In this document: positions 1-10,230 of the stretch, in pieces
Layout: each line of letters starts with the position of its first letter
How positions within the stretch are numbered: the stretch's first letter is position 1
From: Anthostomella pinea
Taxonomy: Eukaryota > Ascomycota > Sordariomycetes > Xylariales > Xylariaceae
Length of the DNA: 64,000 nt
Reading direction: 5' to 3'
Assembly (NCBI GenBank): GCA_963556695.1
Contig: CAUWAG010000007.1
Coordinates: 2,542,001 to 2,606,000, forward strand
Notes under the pieces: generated by a model
Databases searched by the model: none
Told to the model about the DNA's origin: nothing
The model's input: the letters and a program-made list of their open reading frames with translations, nothing else
Program-made: the position numbers and the translations under genes

Positions 1-80
1 AGTATCCCCCTAATCCACAAACCCCTGAACACCAACCAGACTTGGATCCTGAATTCACGCAACACAGTTCCTTAGACACC

Positions 81-2114
81 TCAATACTCAAAACTCTCGA
101 GAACGACCTCCTCGCCTTCCACCCACCGCAACAGCGTCTTCATCATCGCCGGCCCCGTGCAGCAGTAGAACTTGCGCCTTGCCACCCCCCTCCCCCCTGC
201 CATCAACACGTCCTCCTCCCCCACGCGCCTCTCCAAAACCTCAGCACCGAGCCCCTGAACCGCAGTCACAAGCACCCTCGCCTTCTCGTCTACGTGCCCA
301 GTAACAAAGAGCTTCATCACATCCCCCAGCCCGTATATCCGCTGGAGCACATCCACGGCAAGCGCGAGGTCCTCGCCCCGGAGGCTCCACAGCACCCTGA
401 GCCCCTTTCCGCGCCTGCCATCCAGCACGGCGGCGGCCTGCGCCATCAGGGGCGTGATGCCGACGCCTCCAGCAACAACCACGCATTCCCCACCCTCATC
501 GTCTCCTTCCCGCAAAACCGGCATAGCAAACCCCTCCAGCCCTCCAAACCCCAGCACCGGGACCTCCAGCGGCGTCCGCAAATTCCACCGCGCCAGCAAC
601 GCCGTCACGGCCCCGTGTCTCCTGACTACGATCTCGACCTCGGGCCGCGCCCCCTCGCGCACACCGCCCCGCCCGTCCACGCATCCCGGGTCGATGGGCG
701 CGCTGACCGTGAACGTCCTCACGTAGTCGTCGTTCAGGCTGCCCGGGTCGTCGTCGCGCATATGCGACCACCCGGCGTCGAGCTCCCCCGCGAAGCCGAG
801 CGTGACGTGCTGGCCGGGCAGCCAGGCCCTCATCGGCTGCGCCGCCGCCGCCCCTGCTGCCACGCGTGAGGTGCTGGGTGTGAGCCGGAACACGTACCGC
901 GCGATCGTGGGCGTAATCTCCTGCCGTCTGACCAGTGTCGCTGTGACGATGCCATCTCCTCTACCACCACCACCACCACCACCACCAGCATCGGTATCCC
1001 CTCCACGATCCTCCCCCACAAGCCGCCTGACCGGCGGATTATACGGCGACATCTCGCCCGCCTCCCCCCTAAACCCCAGCCCATCCTCCACAAACCGGGC
1101 CTCCTCAACCTCGATGCGCACAACCAGCTTCGCGCGGGGCATATACACCGCCGCCTCCGCACCGACGAGGATCGACGCACTGCCCGTCAGGTACAGCACG
1201 TCCCCACGCTCGAAGTCCGGCACCACGATTCCCGCGCACGGGTCCGAGTGCAGGTTGCCGAGGGTCTGATACAGACGGTTGCCCGAGTACTCCGGGTAGA
1301 CGAGGGTCAAGCCCCCTCTTCCTCCTCCACCTCCTCCGTCGTCGCCGTTGCGCAGAAGACGCAGGTATCCCGGCGCGCCGCCGCGGTGGTTGACGTCCAT
1401 GCTGTCGCGGCCGCCGTGCTTGCTAGCGATGAAGAACAAGTCCGCCCTGCGGATCAGCTCGACCGCCTTCCGCGGCAGCCACTGCGGCATGGCAGCCTTG
1501 CCCTCGTACACCAGGCGCGGTGAAGGGAGATGCGGCGTGATGTGTTTCTTATTCAAGTATTTCGGGCAGTTCCCCAGCGCCTCCTCGACCTGGACCGCCA
1601 TCTGCAGGCCGCCGACGCCATTCTGCCGTCTGGCCACCGAGCCGGCAAGCATGCGGCCGGCAAACTTAACCCGGTCGCGGGTCTCGAGGTCGATCGCCAG
1701 CGCCGCCATGACCTTGCCGCCCTCGGGCCGGACAACCCCGTCGTCCCCATCTCCCTCTTGCCTTCCCCCTCTCCCTTTCCCATCCTCTTCTCCTGCACCC
1801 TCCCCACCTCCAAATAAAGCCCCCAAAACAGGATCCCATCTTACATCCGTCCCCTCAACGCGCACCCCCAGCACCCCCCGCGCAACCGGCCTACAGAACC
1901 CAGCCTCGCCGCTCCAGACCGCCACCCACGGCCTCCCCCTCCCATCCAGCGTGCCGACGGCGAGCAGCGGCGCGGCGGCGATTCGCGACCCGGTCGAGGG
2001 CGGCAGGAAGCCCCGCGCCGTGGGGTTGTCGCGCGCCGGGACGCGCAGCAGTCGGTGCATGGCCTGCTCGCCGGGGTGCCATTCCGCGGCGGTGGGCGCT
2101 ACGTGGGTTGCCAT
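81..2114 (-). CDS. PNPOx-like / FAD-NAD(P) oxidoreductase fusion protein
   Basis: Single-exon 677-residue protein. The N-terminal half (about residues 1-350) resembles pyridoxamine 5'-phosphate oxidase-like FMN-binding split-barrel proteins, including a segment reading FFIASKHGG then VNHRGGAPGYLR near residues 225-255. A glycine-rich linker around residue 375-385 is encoded by a CCA trinucleotide run at 963-988. The C-terminal half (about 390-677) is a ferredoxin-reductase-type module, with RTFTVSAP for FAD binding near residue 465, VVVAGGVGITPLMA for nucleotide binding near 545 and CCTGPAMMK close to the end. The expected role is cytosolic flavin-dependent electron transfer; the substrate cannot be inferred. 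The start is the first ATG of the open frame, directly before the PNPOx-like domain. Several frames are open here because the sequence is GC-rich, but only this one gives recognisable domains. Confidence 0.85.
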   Translation of the reverse strand: MATHVAPTAAEWHPGEQAMHRLLRVPARDNPTARGFLPPSTGSRIAAAPLLAVGTLDGRGRPWVAVWSGEAGFCRPVARGVLGVRVEGTDVRWDPVLGALFGGGEGAGEEDGKGRGGRQEGDGDDGVVRPEGGKVMAALAIDLETRDRVKFAGRMLAGSVARRQNGVGGLQMAVQVEEALGNCPKYLNKKHITPHLPSPRLVYEGKAAMPQWLPRKAVELIRRADLFFIASKHGGRDSMDVNHRGGAPGYLRLLRNGDDGGGGGGRGGLTLVYPEYSGNRLYQTLGNLHSDPCAGIVVPDFERGDVLYLTGSASILVGAEAAVYMPRAKLVVRIEVEEARFVEDGLGFRGEAGEMSPYNPPVRRLVGEDRGGDTDAGGGGGGGGRGDGIVTATLVRRQEITPTIARYVFRLTPSTSRVAAGAAAAQPMRAWLPGQHVTLGFAGELDAGWSHMRDDDPGSLNDDYVRTFTVSAPIDPGCVDGRGGVREGARPEVEIVVRRHGAVTALLARWNLRTPLEVPVLGFGGLEGFAMPVLREGDDEGGECVVVAGGVGITPLMAQAAAVLDGRRGKGLRVLWSLRGEDLALAVDVLQRIYGLGDVMKLFVTGHVDEKARVLVTAVQGLGAEVLERRVGEEDVLMAGGRGVARRKFYCCTGPAMMKTLLRWVEGEEVVLESFEY
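963..988. repeat. CCA trinucleotide microsatellite (coding)
   Basis: An uninterrupted CCA run lies inside the oxidoreductase fusion gene. It encodes the polyglycine hinge between the two domains on the minus strand, so its length may vary between strains. Confidence 0.85.
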
Positions 2115-3044
2115 TGCTGGATGGAACTAGGTAGGTAGGATGGTCTGAGGTTGTAGGGGGGTTGAGTACTCGTGTGAGTAAGTCCCTGTGAATGGTGGAT
2201 GGTCGTGGTTTTTGGATTGGCCTCTTGCGAGCGGGTGGATTAGGTACGTAAGGTACGTAAGGTACCTAGGTTAAGTAAGGTGGCCAGAGTAGAGCGTAGA
2301 CGGAATACCCTCCCTGGTGAACGTAGAGGCTTAATACCACGAGGACCTTTGATTCAACCCGAAAATAACCTCTCATACCATGCTGTAATCAGGACGATAT
2401 GCGCATTCGGACCCCGTGGACTCAAGGAGTGCCGTGCGCGTGACTAATATAAAGTATGCACCATAAAGACCACAGGTATGTCTTTTGGCAACCATAGCTC
2501 GCTATAACAGGGTACGATGTCGTCAATTCAGGCTCCCTGGCTAGAGAGTGATGATGTGGAATCAGATGTAGAGGGATGGTAACTACATCGCAAGGGCGCG
2601 TCTGGATTTAGGCCCGGGTCTGAGTAAGTCAAAGCCCGAGGGCAACAAACCCCGAGGAGATCAAGCCGAAACCTTTGACAAGCCACCAAGGAATACCCAT
2701 TCTGCCTCCATTGACGTCGATACCTACACCTCGATGGTGAACCATGTAGGCAACTCCTGTCTGCGTAATGCGGGTAACACCAGAGATCATGATCACGTTT
2801 TCAATCATCATTTCATGTGTCGCTATCCTAGTCTGGAGCCTTGCCTGTGGCACTCCCTCAGTATACTATATATACCCGTTCCAGATGGCAACTGGGTGAC
2901 CTCCGCGGACTTCTATCCTTGGTCATCAAAGGTCATATGAGTTTGACGCTTAATGAAGCTCATAATACAGGCCAAAGGTAACTCGCTATGGGTATCTCCC
3001 ATTCCCAAATCCCACCCATGTTGCATTCACGCAACCTCCCGTCA
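2115..3044. other. Intergenic; promoter side of the oxidoreductase gene
   Basis: No gene is seen. Positions 2241-2270 hold tandem AGGTACGTA/AGGTACCTAGG units, 130-160 bp upstream of the oxidoreductase start. The small open frames here show no family resemblance. Confidence 0.5.
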
Positions 3045-4958
3045 TCAGTATCTTGGCGGGCCGCGTTGTGCTTCCAGATCGGCATTATAGCCGTATCCAG
3101 GACCCATCGATCTCTGGCTCGCAGCAGCTCCGGGACGCGCCATGGAATACCCGTCGTGCTGTCGAGGTGGCATCGGAGCCGTCATGTTCCGTTGCGGCGG
3201 GAAATGCTGTCTCTGCGGGGAAGCGATGGGATTCGTGGCACTCCGCATCTGAGGATAGGCCGGGCTGAAGGGTGCTCCACGATTCGAGTATGTAGACGGT
3301 GCTGGGCTAGAGCGACCATCTCTCGAATTCCCGTCGTTGCCAAAGGGAAGTCGAGCTGCAGGTCCTGGTCGCCCGTTGATCTCGTTGATTGAACGAGGCA
3401 TCGGCCGGCTATAAGGATTTATACCAGGGCCGGGAGAGCGAATTGGCTCGGGCATGGACGGCAACGCATCCGGTGAGTATGTAGACGGGTTTGCGACCAA
3501 GGCGCCACCGAAGCTGCTGCCGTTGGTTTGGTAATGGTTCATTTGGGGGCCCTGGCCATAGCCCCTGTTCGACCCTGCGGTTCCAGGCCGGGCTTGTGAC
3601 TGGTAGTTGCTGAACTCGACATTGGGCAACGACGGGGCGGGTGATGCAGACCGCTCGAAACCCATTCCCGCTGCGCCTGATATCAGGGGCGCGCGGGAGG
3701 AATAAGTAGCTGTCGACATGGTCGTATTATTGGTTCCTTGTCGTGACGGCAGCGGCCGTTTCTTGTCGAATGAATTGAATTCGATGCTATCAGGCGTCCC
3801 AGGCCTCGAGGTGTACACAGGTAGTGTGGCCATGGTGTCATTGCGACTCATCGTAGGCATGCCAGCCAGCTTGTCGTCGTCAGCGTCGAGGAACTTGGGC
3901 AGAGTTGCCTGTCGTCCAACTGGCAGCTCTTCGCCAGCCTTCTTGGCAGCCTTGACGCGCTGTCTTTCTTCCTTTGCGAGAGCCTTGTTCACCTTGACCG
4001 TCACAATCCTCATCAATCTCTTATTGATCTTCCGTTCGCAGTAGCCATGAAGCCCACCATCCTGTCGGGGGATGTAGTGCCAGAGGAAAAACACGTAGAA
4101 GAGGATGCCGGCGAGCAGAAAGAGCGCAGCAAAGACCCAGACTACCAGGGTGAACAGCATACCTGACAGAATGACTGCCTGTTGCGTGTTTTCCGAGGCC
4201 AGTGACTGGAGCTTGCTGAAAAAGCTCCCAAGAGTGCTCTGAACACTAGAAACATCGGTTGGGATGAGGGTAGAGGTATATACCGCATACAGCGTCAAGG
4301 CGTTCACGCCTTGGCGAGGGCCAGAGCAAAAGATGACTCTAATCCAAGCTGTAAACTGGTTAGCTTCTAGTGGAAGCCGCGCCAGTACTTCGGAACTCAC
4401 ATTGAAAGCTGAAGTAGGTAAAAAGGGCCACATATTCAGCGCCTTTCCTCGACTTGGTCAGTTCGGCGAATACCAGAAATCGTCTCCAGCCTGAACCACT
4501 GCTCCCGACGCGAACGCTCTCGAGTCGGACTGCCAAGGGGTCGAGGTAACATTCGGCCACACTGCCTCGCTTCATGACTCGCATGGCACGAAGATGCTCG
4601 AAAACCAGGTTCACGAAGGAAGCGATGATGCATATGGAAAAGATCCATTTCGCCTGGTCGAAGGTGATCAACTGGGTCGGTTCAATACTCGACGACCAAG
4701 TGTCGAAGGCGAGAAGGTTGACAGCGGTGAAGATATCGACACCATAGACAACTATGGATAGGATAAGGGAGAAGTAGAGATAACCATAGGCGAATGGGGT
4801 AAAGCAGGATGACGACTTGAAATCCTGAAGAGTCTGGTAGGTGGCGTTGTTAGTACACTGCCAGAAGATATGGTCTGCGCTGAGAGACTACCTACGATAG
4901 CATCCCACTTCTGCTCTGGCCGAATTTCGACGGCTTTCTTTCTGCTGAAGCAGCTCAT
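3045..4958 (-). CDS. KCH-type fungal potassium channel/transporter (Kch1/Prm6-like)
   Basis: Three exons at 4896-4958, 4401-4833 and 3045-4348 join to 599 residues. Introns are 4834-4895 (GTAGGT, ACTAAC, CAG) and 4349-4400 (GTGAGT, GCTAACC, CAG); phases close exactly. The protein starts MSCFSRKKAVEIRPEQKWDAI and continues with QDFKSSSCF. There are hydrophobic segments around residues 30-60 and 75-105 and a long one after the second intron, followed by the family-typical HYIPRQDGGLHGYCERKINK. The tail of about 300 residues is low-complexity, Ser/Pro/Gly-rich and probably cytosolic. KCH proteins (Kch1/Prm6 in yeast) are plasma-membrane proteins of low-affinity K+ uptake, linked to Ca2+ influx during pheromone response. 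The order of conserved segments makes the family assignment firm; transport itself is inferred from the family. Confidence 0.88.
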
Positions 4959-7692
4959 CTTGGCGAGTGGGAATTGGGAAATAATCTGGCCAGCAAGATC
5001 GAGGGAACGAAGGTTCGACGCAGTCGAGAAGAAGAGGGGTATCAAGTAATGTCGTTTCGTGAAGTTGGAGTGAATGTATTCGCAGTCGTTATCGTCATCG
5101 ATCAAGAGAGCCGAGATAAGTCGTCGTCGTCAAACCGGTCCCGCCGTGTTGCACAGTCGTCCTCCGCCTGCGAAGCTCTCGACTGCGCTTCGAAATGATG
5201 AAAAGGCAAATTCGCAGTGGGGCGAGAAATGTCTTGAGAGGACTCGCCAAGGAGGCTTGCGCAATAATGGGAAACAAACGTCGCCCAAGCGCGCGACGTT
5301 GCGTTGAACGTGAGGTAGTGAGCGTCGGATAGGTAAAGAGTCCGAGATGCCTCAGCGGAATGGCATCCCAGGGGTGCAAGTGGCTGCTTGCTATTGCGGT
5401 GTCATTGCTGTCCCAGCTTCGAAGTTCGAATTTGGATGAGCGCAGCGGGTTGTTGGGTACGGGTTCTGCCTGATGCCTGAAGCTCGTGGCCGGGTTTGAA
5501 GTGAAATGCGGATGGCTTGAAAAGAGTGCGAGGGGTTACAGCATGGACGCAGGCAAACACGTCCAATGTTGGCATACGTCGGATCAAGTTTGATCGGCTC
5601 TGGTGAGGGGGAGACCGGAGCCTGAGGAAAACGACAAATGTTGCTGAGCCTCAAGTGTAATACCTGGGTAAAGTAAGGAGAGACAATGGCAGCAATTGTC
5701 CTGTTGTTCAGCGAGCGTGCTTGTGCGCGGGTGTGTTTTCCCTTCTGTTTCTTACTGTTCTGCAAACCGTCCAATGGATGGCAACGAATGGGTCAAGGAG
5801 TGGACGACGCGCTCATCCCATTCAACGATGATGATGGTGGCAGTCAATGGCAGTCAACGGCAGTTTCACCGTGTCAATGGGCGAGGGCCTGGAAAGGAGG
5901 TCACAGGTGGGAGGAGACGGGAAGCGTGGAGATGGGCGAGGACGGACCGCCAAGGGGTGGTTTGGGCCTGTTTGAGGTCGAGGGGATGGCACCGATGGCG
6001 GCTCGGGATTGGCTACGAGGCCGATAAGCCCCAGGATGTGCGTCCAGGGCAGCAGGGGGCCAACGAGGGCACGCGCCACATGGATCGAGGGAACGCGCCA
6101 GGAGCCGTGGAACAACCTTGTAGCACTCGGCCTGAGTGGGGCTTGTCAGCGCCCTGATTGGAGCGCCCGCCTGAGCCCGCGTTGGGCCATGCAAGGTACG
6201 GCTGCTGGTTCCAGTTTAGCGCCTGGCTCTATCGATTCCCACCCTTTCTACCTCTTCCGCCGTTTGAGGGGCTGAGGTGATAAACTCTCACGAACCGCTG
6301 CTCGGCTCGCAGTCGATGGGCTCCTCTGCCCCTTGAGAGTTGAGAGTTGAGACAGGTTACGATTACTGCGCGGGAGAGGCACATAACCGCGACAACATGC
6401 AGGCACAGCGTCTAACAGACAAACATATATAGTACTGGATGTAAGGGGCCGCGCCTGGCGCTTCCGAACATAGCAACCTCGTGTGCTCGGCCACCCAACA
6501 TCGAATCCCACGAGCGCAAACTTCATCCCTCGAGCCCCGACCCACGTCCCCAGAGACACGATACACACAAACGTCATGTGTCGAGTGGCCTCTAAACCCC
6601 AGACCGCTAATAATCTAGACGCTTGGAACCGTTGGACAGGTAGCGTTGTTAGCAGTTCCGATTATATGCACGACATGGACTGGCCATCATCATCGTCCTG
6701 TCTTTGTTCTATCTGACATCTGTGGACATCTGCATGGCCAGCGCTTGTTTCAGTCAGCCATTCCGGGTTATCGGTCAAGAGACTTCTCTGTTGGCCACTC
6801 CTGCCGGCCATGTCTTTTCCCTTGTTACCACTTCATTGGGTGTAGCTCGTCACACTCTGGTGACAGTGTTTCCTGGCAAGGTAGCTCGGGATCAGAGAAT
6901 ACGAGTGCTTCTGAGCCTGTAGGCAACTGGATTATGACAAACCTCAATGTCTGACTTCGCCAACATTGATTGCTAGTGAGTTGACTCTCACTGTTCTTCA
7001 CCAAGTAACACGACAAGTGATACATTCATCAAATGGGTAGCAGCTGTCACCCAACTCTTCATATGTAACACATGTATCACAAGGACACTGTGTGAAGTCC
7101 GAGGTTGGTCACATTTCCTCACCTGGTCAATTGGGAGGTTTTTGAACATCCACTGGTTCAGTCTATTCTTCGTTACATTATCTCGATCTCGAGCTGGTCC
7201 TAACAACACTCTTGAGTCGAGCGGTATAAAGATACCTTATCCCGCAGAGTAAGTCCGTACTTGTGAAAATTCATCGAAGGTAATACAATAGCGGCAAATA
7301 TAGTACTACTCAACTTGAACAAATAGGCGTTTGGCGAACATATCAAAACAACCTCGAACCTCGTTCATATATATGAACGCCGACCAATTTCCAAGCTGTC
7401 AAATTGAAGGCAAGGCTGGTATTAGCTCACAGAACGACAACGTAGGAGAGAAGCCCGGGCGCTTTGAAGATGGAATTCGCTGTTTCTGGTAACGTCTGTC
7501 GTGGAATGTGGCCTCTCCCTTAGGAGACGCAAAGAACAAAGGCAATCAATAGTACGGGCATTCCAAGGGAGCCCACAACAACAGAAGTCGTATTACCAGG
7601 TGTCCGACTTTTCAACACTTTCTCCTCCTGCTCATATCACATCGTGCTGCCTGTCGTCCCATCTCGCAGAGCCAATCCAGCTCATCTTCATC
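4959..7692. other. Intergenic, 2.7 kb, no recognisable gene
   Basis: This lies between two divergently oriented genes, the KCH channel (-) and the kinase-like gene (+), so it holds both promoters. Short open frames on both strands (for example 5391-5774 and 5696-6157) have no recognisable motifs or intron structure. A TATA-like GGTATAAAGATA at about 7222-7233 could serve the kinase-like gene. I see nothing else. Confidence 0.45.
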
Positions 7693-9093
7693 ATGGCCAG
7701 CTTCAAAGATGCCTCTGATCCGTTCTACGACGGTGGCCTCAAGTATGAACTGGTCACCGAGATGGCGCCCGGCGTCTGGAAGATCACCCGGAAGAGCGAC
7801 CGGATGTTCTTCCTCGCCCACGACATGACCGAGAAGCTCTTCGAGGTCACCAACCAGCCCGGGAAGCTGAACCTCTCGCTGGCGGGGCAGTTGCTGTCCC
7901 CCGAGCAACACAACCTGCTCGAACCGCTCATGATCATCCTGAACCACGAGAACCTGATGTCCATCGTCGACATCATCACCTTCCATTTCTCCAACTCGGG
8001 CAGGTTCGGCCGGAAACGCTGGTTCACCGTCTGGGACTATTGCGACGCCGGCAACCTGGGGAACTTGATCGTCAACCAACATCGCCGCAATCCGAAGGCC
8101 AAGACCTACCCAGGTGATCTCGATGATCCTATGGACGTCGATGATACCAGCGAGGCCGGCGAGAAGCGCCCGCGCACTCCGCCTCCTGAGAAGCCGTTTA
8201 TCCACCTGCCGGAAAGCTTCTGCTGGCACGTGCTTCGGTCGGTCCTGAAAGCTTTGGTGTGGCTGCATGACGGTATGAGATTCATAGACAACCCACTCTT
8301 CCCAGAGGAGGGCCACCCGACGATGCTGAGCGCTGAAAACCCGGACTGGCAACCCATCTTGCACCGCAACATCCGCCCGGAGAACATCTTCATCGGCCAC
8401 CCGCGCCGGAGCGAGTGGTACGGGGCGTGCAAGCTGGGCAACTTCGGCAGCGCCTGGATCTCTGGACACTGTCAACAGCCCCGTGGGAAGTCGTTCGAAT
8501 GGCCCATCTTCGCGAAGGCCCTGGCACCACCTAAGGGAGAGTTCATGTCCCTGGGAGACATGATCGCAGGAGACATGAAGTGGACCGCAACCCACCCACA
8601 GCAGGTAAGCTGGTGCATAGTAACCCCATCACCGATGCACTCGCTCACGCACCCGCAGGCCGGCCAGCCCTACACGATCCGCAGCGAGTACCGCGCGCTC
8701 GGCCAGGTGATGCAGGCGCTCATGTACCCGCCTATGGTGGATTACCACTGGCAATGGATTTGCACGAACCAGGTGGAGCGCGTCCTCGAGCCCCTGGGCT
8801 ACTCGGCGGCGCTGAAGAACATGGTGATGAAGCTGATGATCTTTGACCACTGGGCCCCAGTCGAGGGCCAGGATACGTACGTGAACGACGCCATGTACAA
8901 GACGCGCGAGCTGCACTTGGACGCTGAAGATGCCTACCTGGACTGGAAGAAGAACCAGCGGTGGCCCGAGGCCAAAGCCGAGGTCCCGGGGACGAAGGCC
9001 GAGCGGGACCAGGACTCTGAGGACTTCAAGCGCTTGATCGAGAAGTACACGGAATCATATGCGCAGGTCGCCAATGTCATCCAGAAAGTCTAG
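7693..9093 (+). CDS. Protein kinase-like protein, probable pseudokinase
   Basis: Two exons, 7693-8604 and 8659-9093, give 448 residues. The intron at 8605-8658 (GTAAGC to CGCAG) is 54 nt, in frame and stop-free, so an unspliced reading of 466 residues is also open. The kinase fold is recognisable: an N-lobe start YELVTEMAPGVWKITRKS, the catalytic-loop equivalent HRNIRPENIFI at about residues 224-234, and LGNFGSAW near 248-255. Key residues are changed: the Gly-rich loop is lost, the beta-3 Lys position reads FLAHDM, HRD is HRN and DFG is NFG. This predicts weak or no phosphotransfer. An acidic, proline-containing insert lies at about residues 137-170. The start ATG was chosen because the upstream in-frame extension to 7501 looks like a pyrimidine-rich leader. 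No partner can be inferred. Confidence 0.75.
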   Translation: MASFKDASDPFYDGGLKYELVTEMAPGVWKITRKSDRMFFLAHDMTEKLFEVTNQPGKLNLSLAGQLLSPEQHNLLEPLMIILNHENLMSIVDIITFHFSNSGRFGRKRWFTVWDYCDAGNLGNLIVNQHRRNPKAKTYPGDLDDPMDVDDTSEAGEKRPRTPPPEKPFIHLPESFCWHVLRSVLKALVWLHDGMRFIDNPLFPEEGHPTMLSAENPDWQPILHRNIRPENIFIGHPRRSEWYGACKLGNFGSAWISGHCQQPRGKSFEWPIFAKALAPPKGEFMSLGDMIAGDMKWTATHPQQVSWCIVTPSPMHSLTHPQAGQPYTIRSEYRALGQVMQALMYPPMVDYHWQWICTNQVERVLEPLGYSAALKNMVMKLMIFDHWAPVEGQDTYVNDAMYKTRELHLDAEDAYLDWKKNQRWPEAKAEVPGTKAERDQDSEDFKRLIEKYTESYAQVANVIQKV

Positions 9094-9555
9094 GGTCGGT
9101 GGAGCGGGCAGTCTGGTTCCATGGTCTGTCTCTGGGTAAGAAAAGGGGCAACGTGTCATAATGGTAGCTTGTTATTCGAATGACCAAAGCGTAGTGAGAC
9201 GACTGTATCACGTTCCATTGTAGGGGCATGTGAAATGATAGTGATGTGTGTGGTTGCTCTCGAGGTGATGAACCGCCCCTTTTGCCTCTTTTTCCTCTTG
9301 CCCCCTATCCTTTTCAGAAGCTGTTGGAGTGAAGAAGGTACCTAGGTACCTAGCCTGATCTAACCTTGAAGCGGGTGTCAGAGGTGGAGCTCTGATCCTG
9401 TCCCACCACAGTCCACGGTCCACCACCACCAAGCTGCGAATCCGACGTCACCAGCAACAGCACTCCACTCCACTTCACTCTCCCGTCGCGAGCCTCTTCA
9501 CGACACTCTTCGCAGAGAACACAAGTCGCTTCACAAAGCGACGGTCAACAGAAAC
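9094..9555. promoter_or_regulatory. Intergenic promoter of the LAMTOR2-like gene
   Basis: The 462 bp between two same-strand genes contain AGGTACCTAGGTACCTAG at 9336-9353, about 205 bp before the next ATG. A CT/CA-rich leader just before the start is typical of fungal 5' UTRs. Confidence 0.4.
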
Positions 9556-10230
9556 ATGTCGCTGCCGGCGCCCGCGCCACCGCTACTCCTCACGAAGCGC
9601 CTGACCGCGTTCCTGCGCGCGAACCTGACGCCGCAGATCCACACAGCCCTCCTGACGACGCTCTCGGGCAAGCTCCTCGCCCACGCCTCGCCGCACTCCA
9701 TCGCCACCCTGCGCACCCAGTGCACCGTTTCCGCCTCGCTATGGGCCCTCTACTCCGCGCCCTCCACCAGCGCCAACATCGCCGAGGCCCTGCCGCCGCA
9801 GCAGTCCTCGTCCCCCGCGCGCGGCGAGCCGACATCGAGCGCGATAACCGTCCAGCTCACCGGGGCCGTCGTGGTGATCCGCCGCCTGCGGTGCGGCCTG
9901 CTGTTCGTGTGCATGGGGCCAGCGGCCGAGGGAGCAGAGCACGGTGGGCAGGGGCAGGGACAGCAGCAACAGCAGCAGGGTCGACCGATGCAGACGCCTC
10001 AACCTGATACCGAGGCCCAACCCGAACCGCTGGGGTCGCCGTCAGAGGTCGCAAGCGTCGCGAGTGCTGGGGCTGCGACTACGGCGAGCATTGCGACGAC
10101 TGCCAGTGCCGGCGCCTCGGCTGTGGTGGCCATGCGACGGCAGGCTGAAGAACTGGCGCGCTGGCTGAATGACAAGCTCGGGTCACTGGGTGTGCCTGAA
10201 GAGGAGATGGGGGGCATTGAGACCCGGTAA
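9556..10230 (+). CDS. LAMTOR2-like roadblock/LC7 protein (Ragulator/EGO type)
   Basis: Single-exon frame of 224 residues. The N-terminus follows the LAMTOR2 pattern: an alpha helix TKRLTAFLRANLTPQ, a strand pair LLTTLSGKLLAHAS, then a helix ending in SLWALYS, then ITVQLTGAVVVIRRLRCGLLFVCMG, and a final helix RRQAEELARWLNDKLG. LAMTOR2 proteins sit with a roadblock partner in the vacuolar/lysosomal Ragulator (yeast EGO) complex that tethers Rag GTPases for TORC1 amino-acid sensing. The usual length is about 125 residues. The excess is a Gln-, Ser- and Ala-rich insert at roughly residues 120-190, just before the last helix. The assignment rests on remembered family pattern, so another roadblock paralogue is possible. 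Confidence 0.7.
   Translation: MSLPAPAPPLLLTKRLTAFLRANLTPQIHTALLTTLSGKLLAHASPHSIATLRTQCTVSASLWALYSAPSTSANIAEALPPQQSSSPARGEPTSSAITVQLTGAVVVIRRLRCGLLFVCMGPAAEGAEHGGQGQGQQQQQQGRPMQTPQPDTEAQPEPLGSPSEVASVASAGAATTASIATTASAGASAVVAMRRQAEELARWLNDKLGSLGVPEEEMGGIETR

Noticed and set aside
42..869. 275-codon plus-strand frame opposite the oxidoreductase
   Set aside because: Antisense shadow of a GC-rich coding region; Pro/His-rich composition and no domain.
7612..8595. 327-codon minus-strand frame opposite the kinase-like gene
   Set aside because: Antisense shadow; its composition mirrors the sense codons and no family is recognisable.
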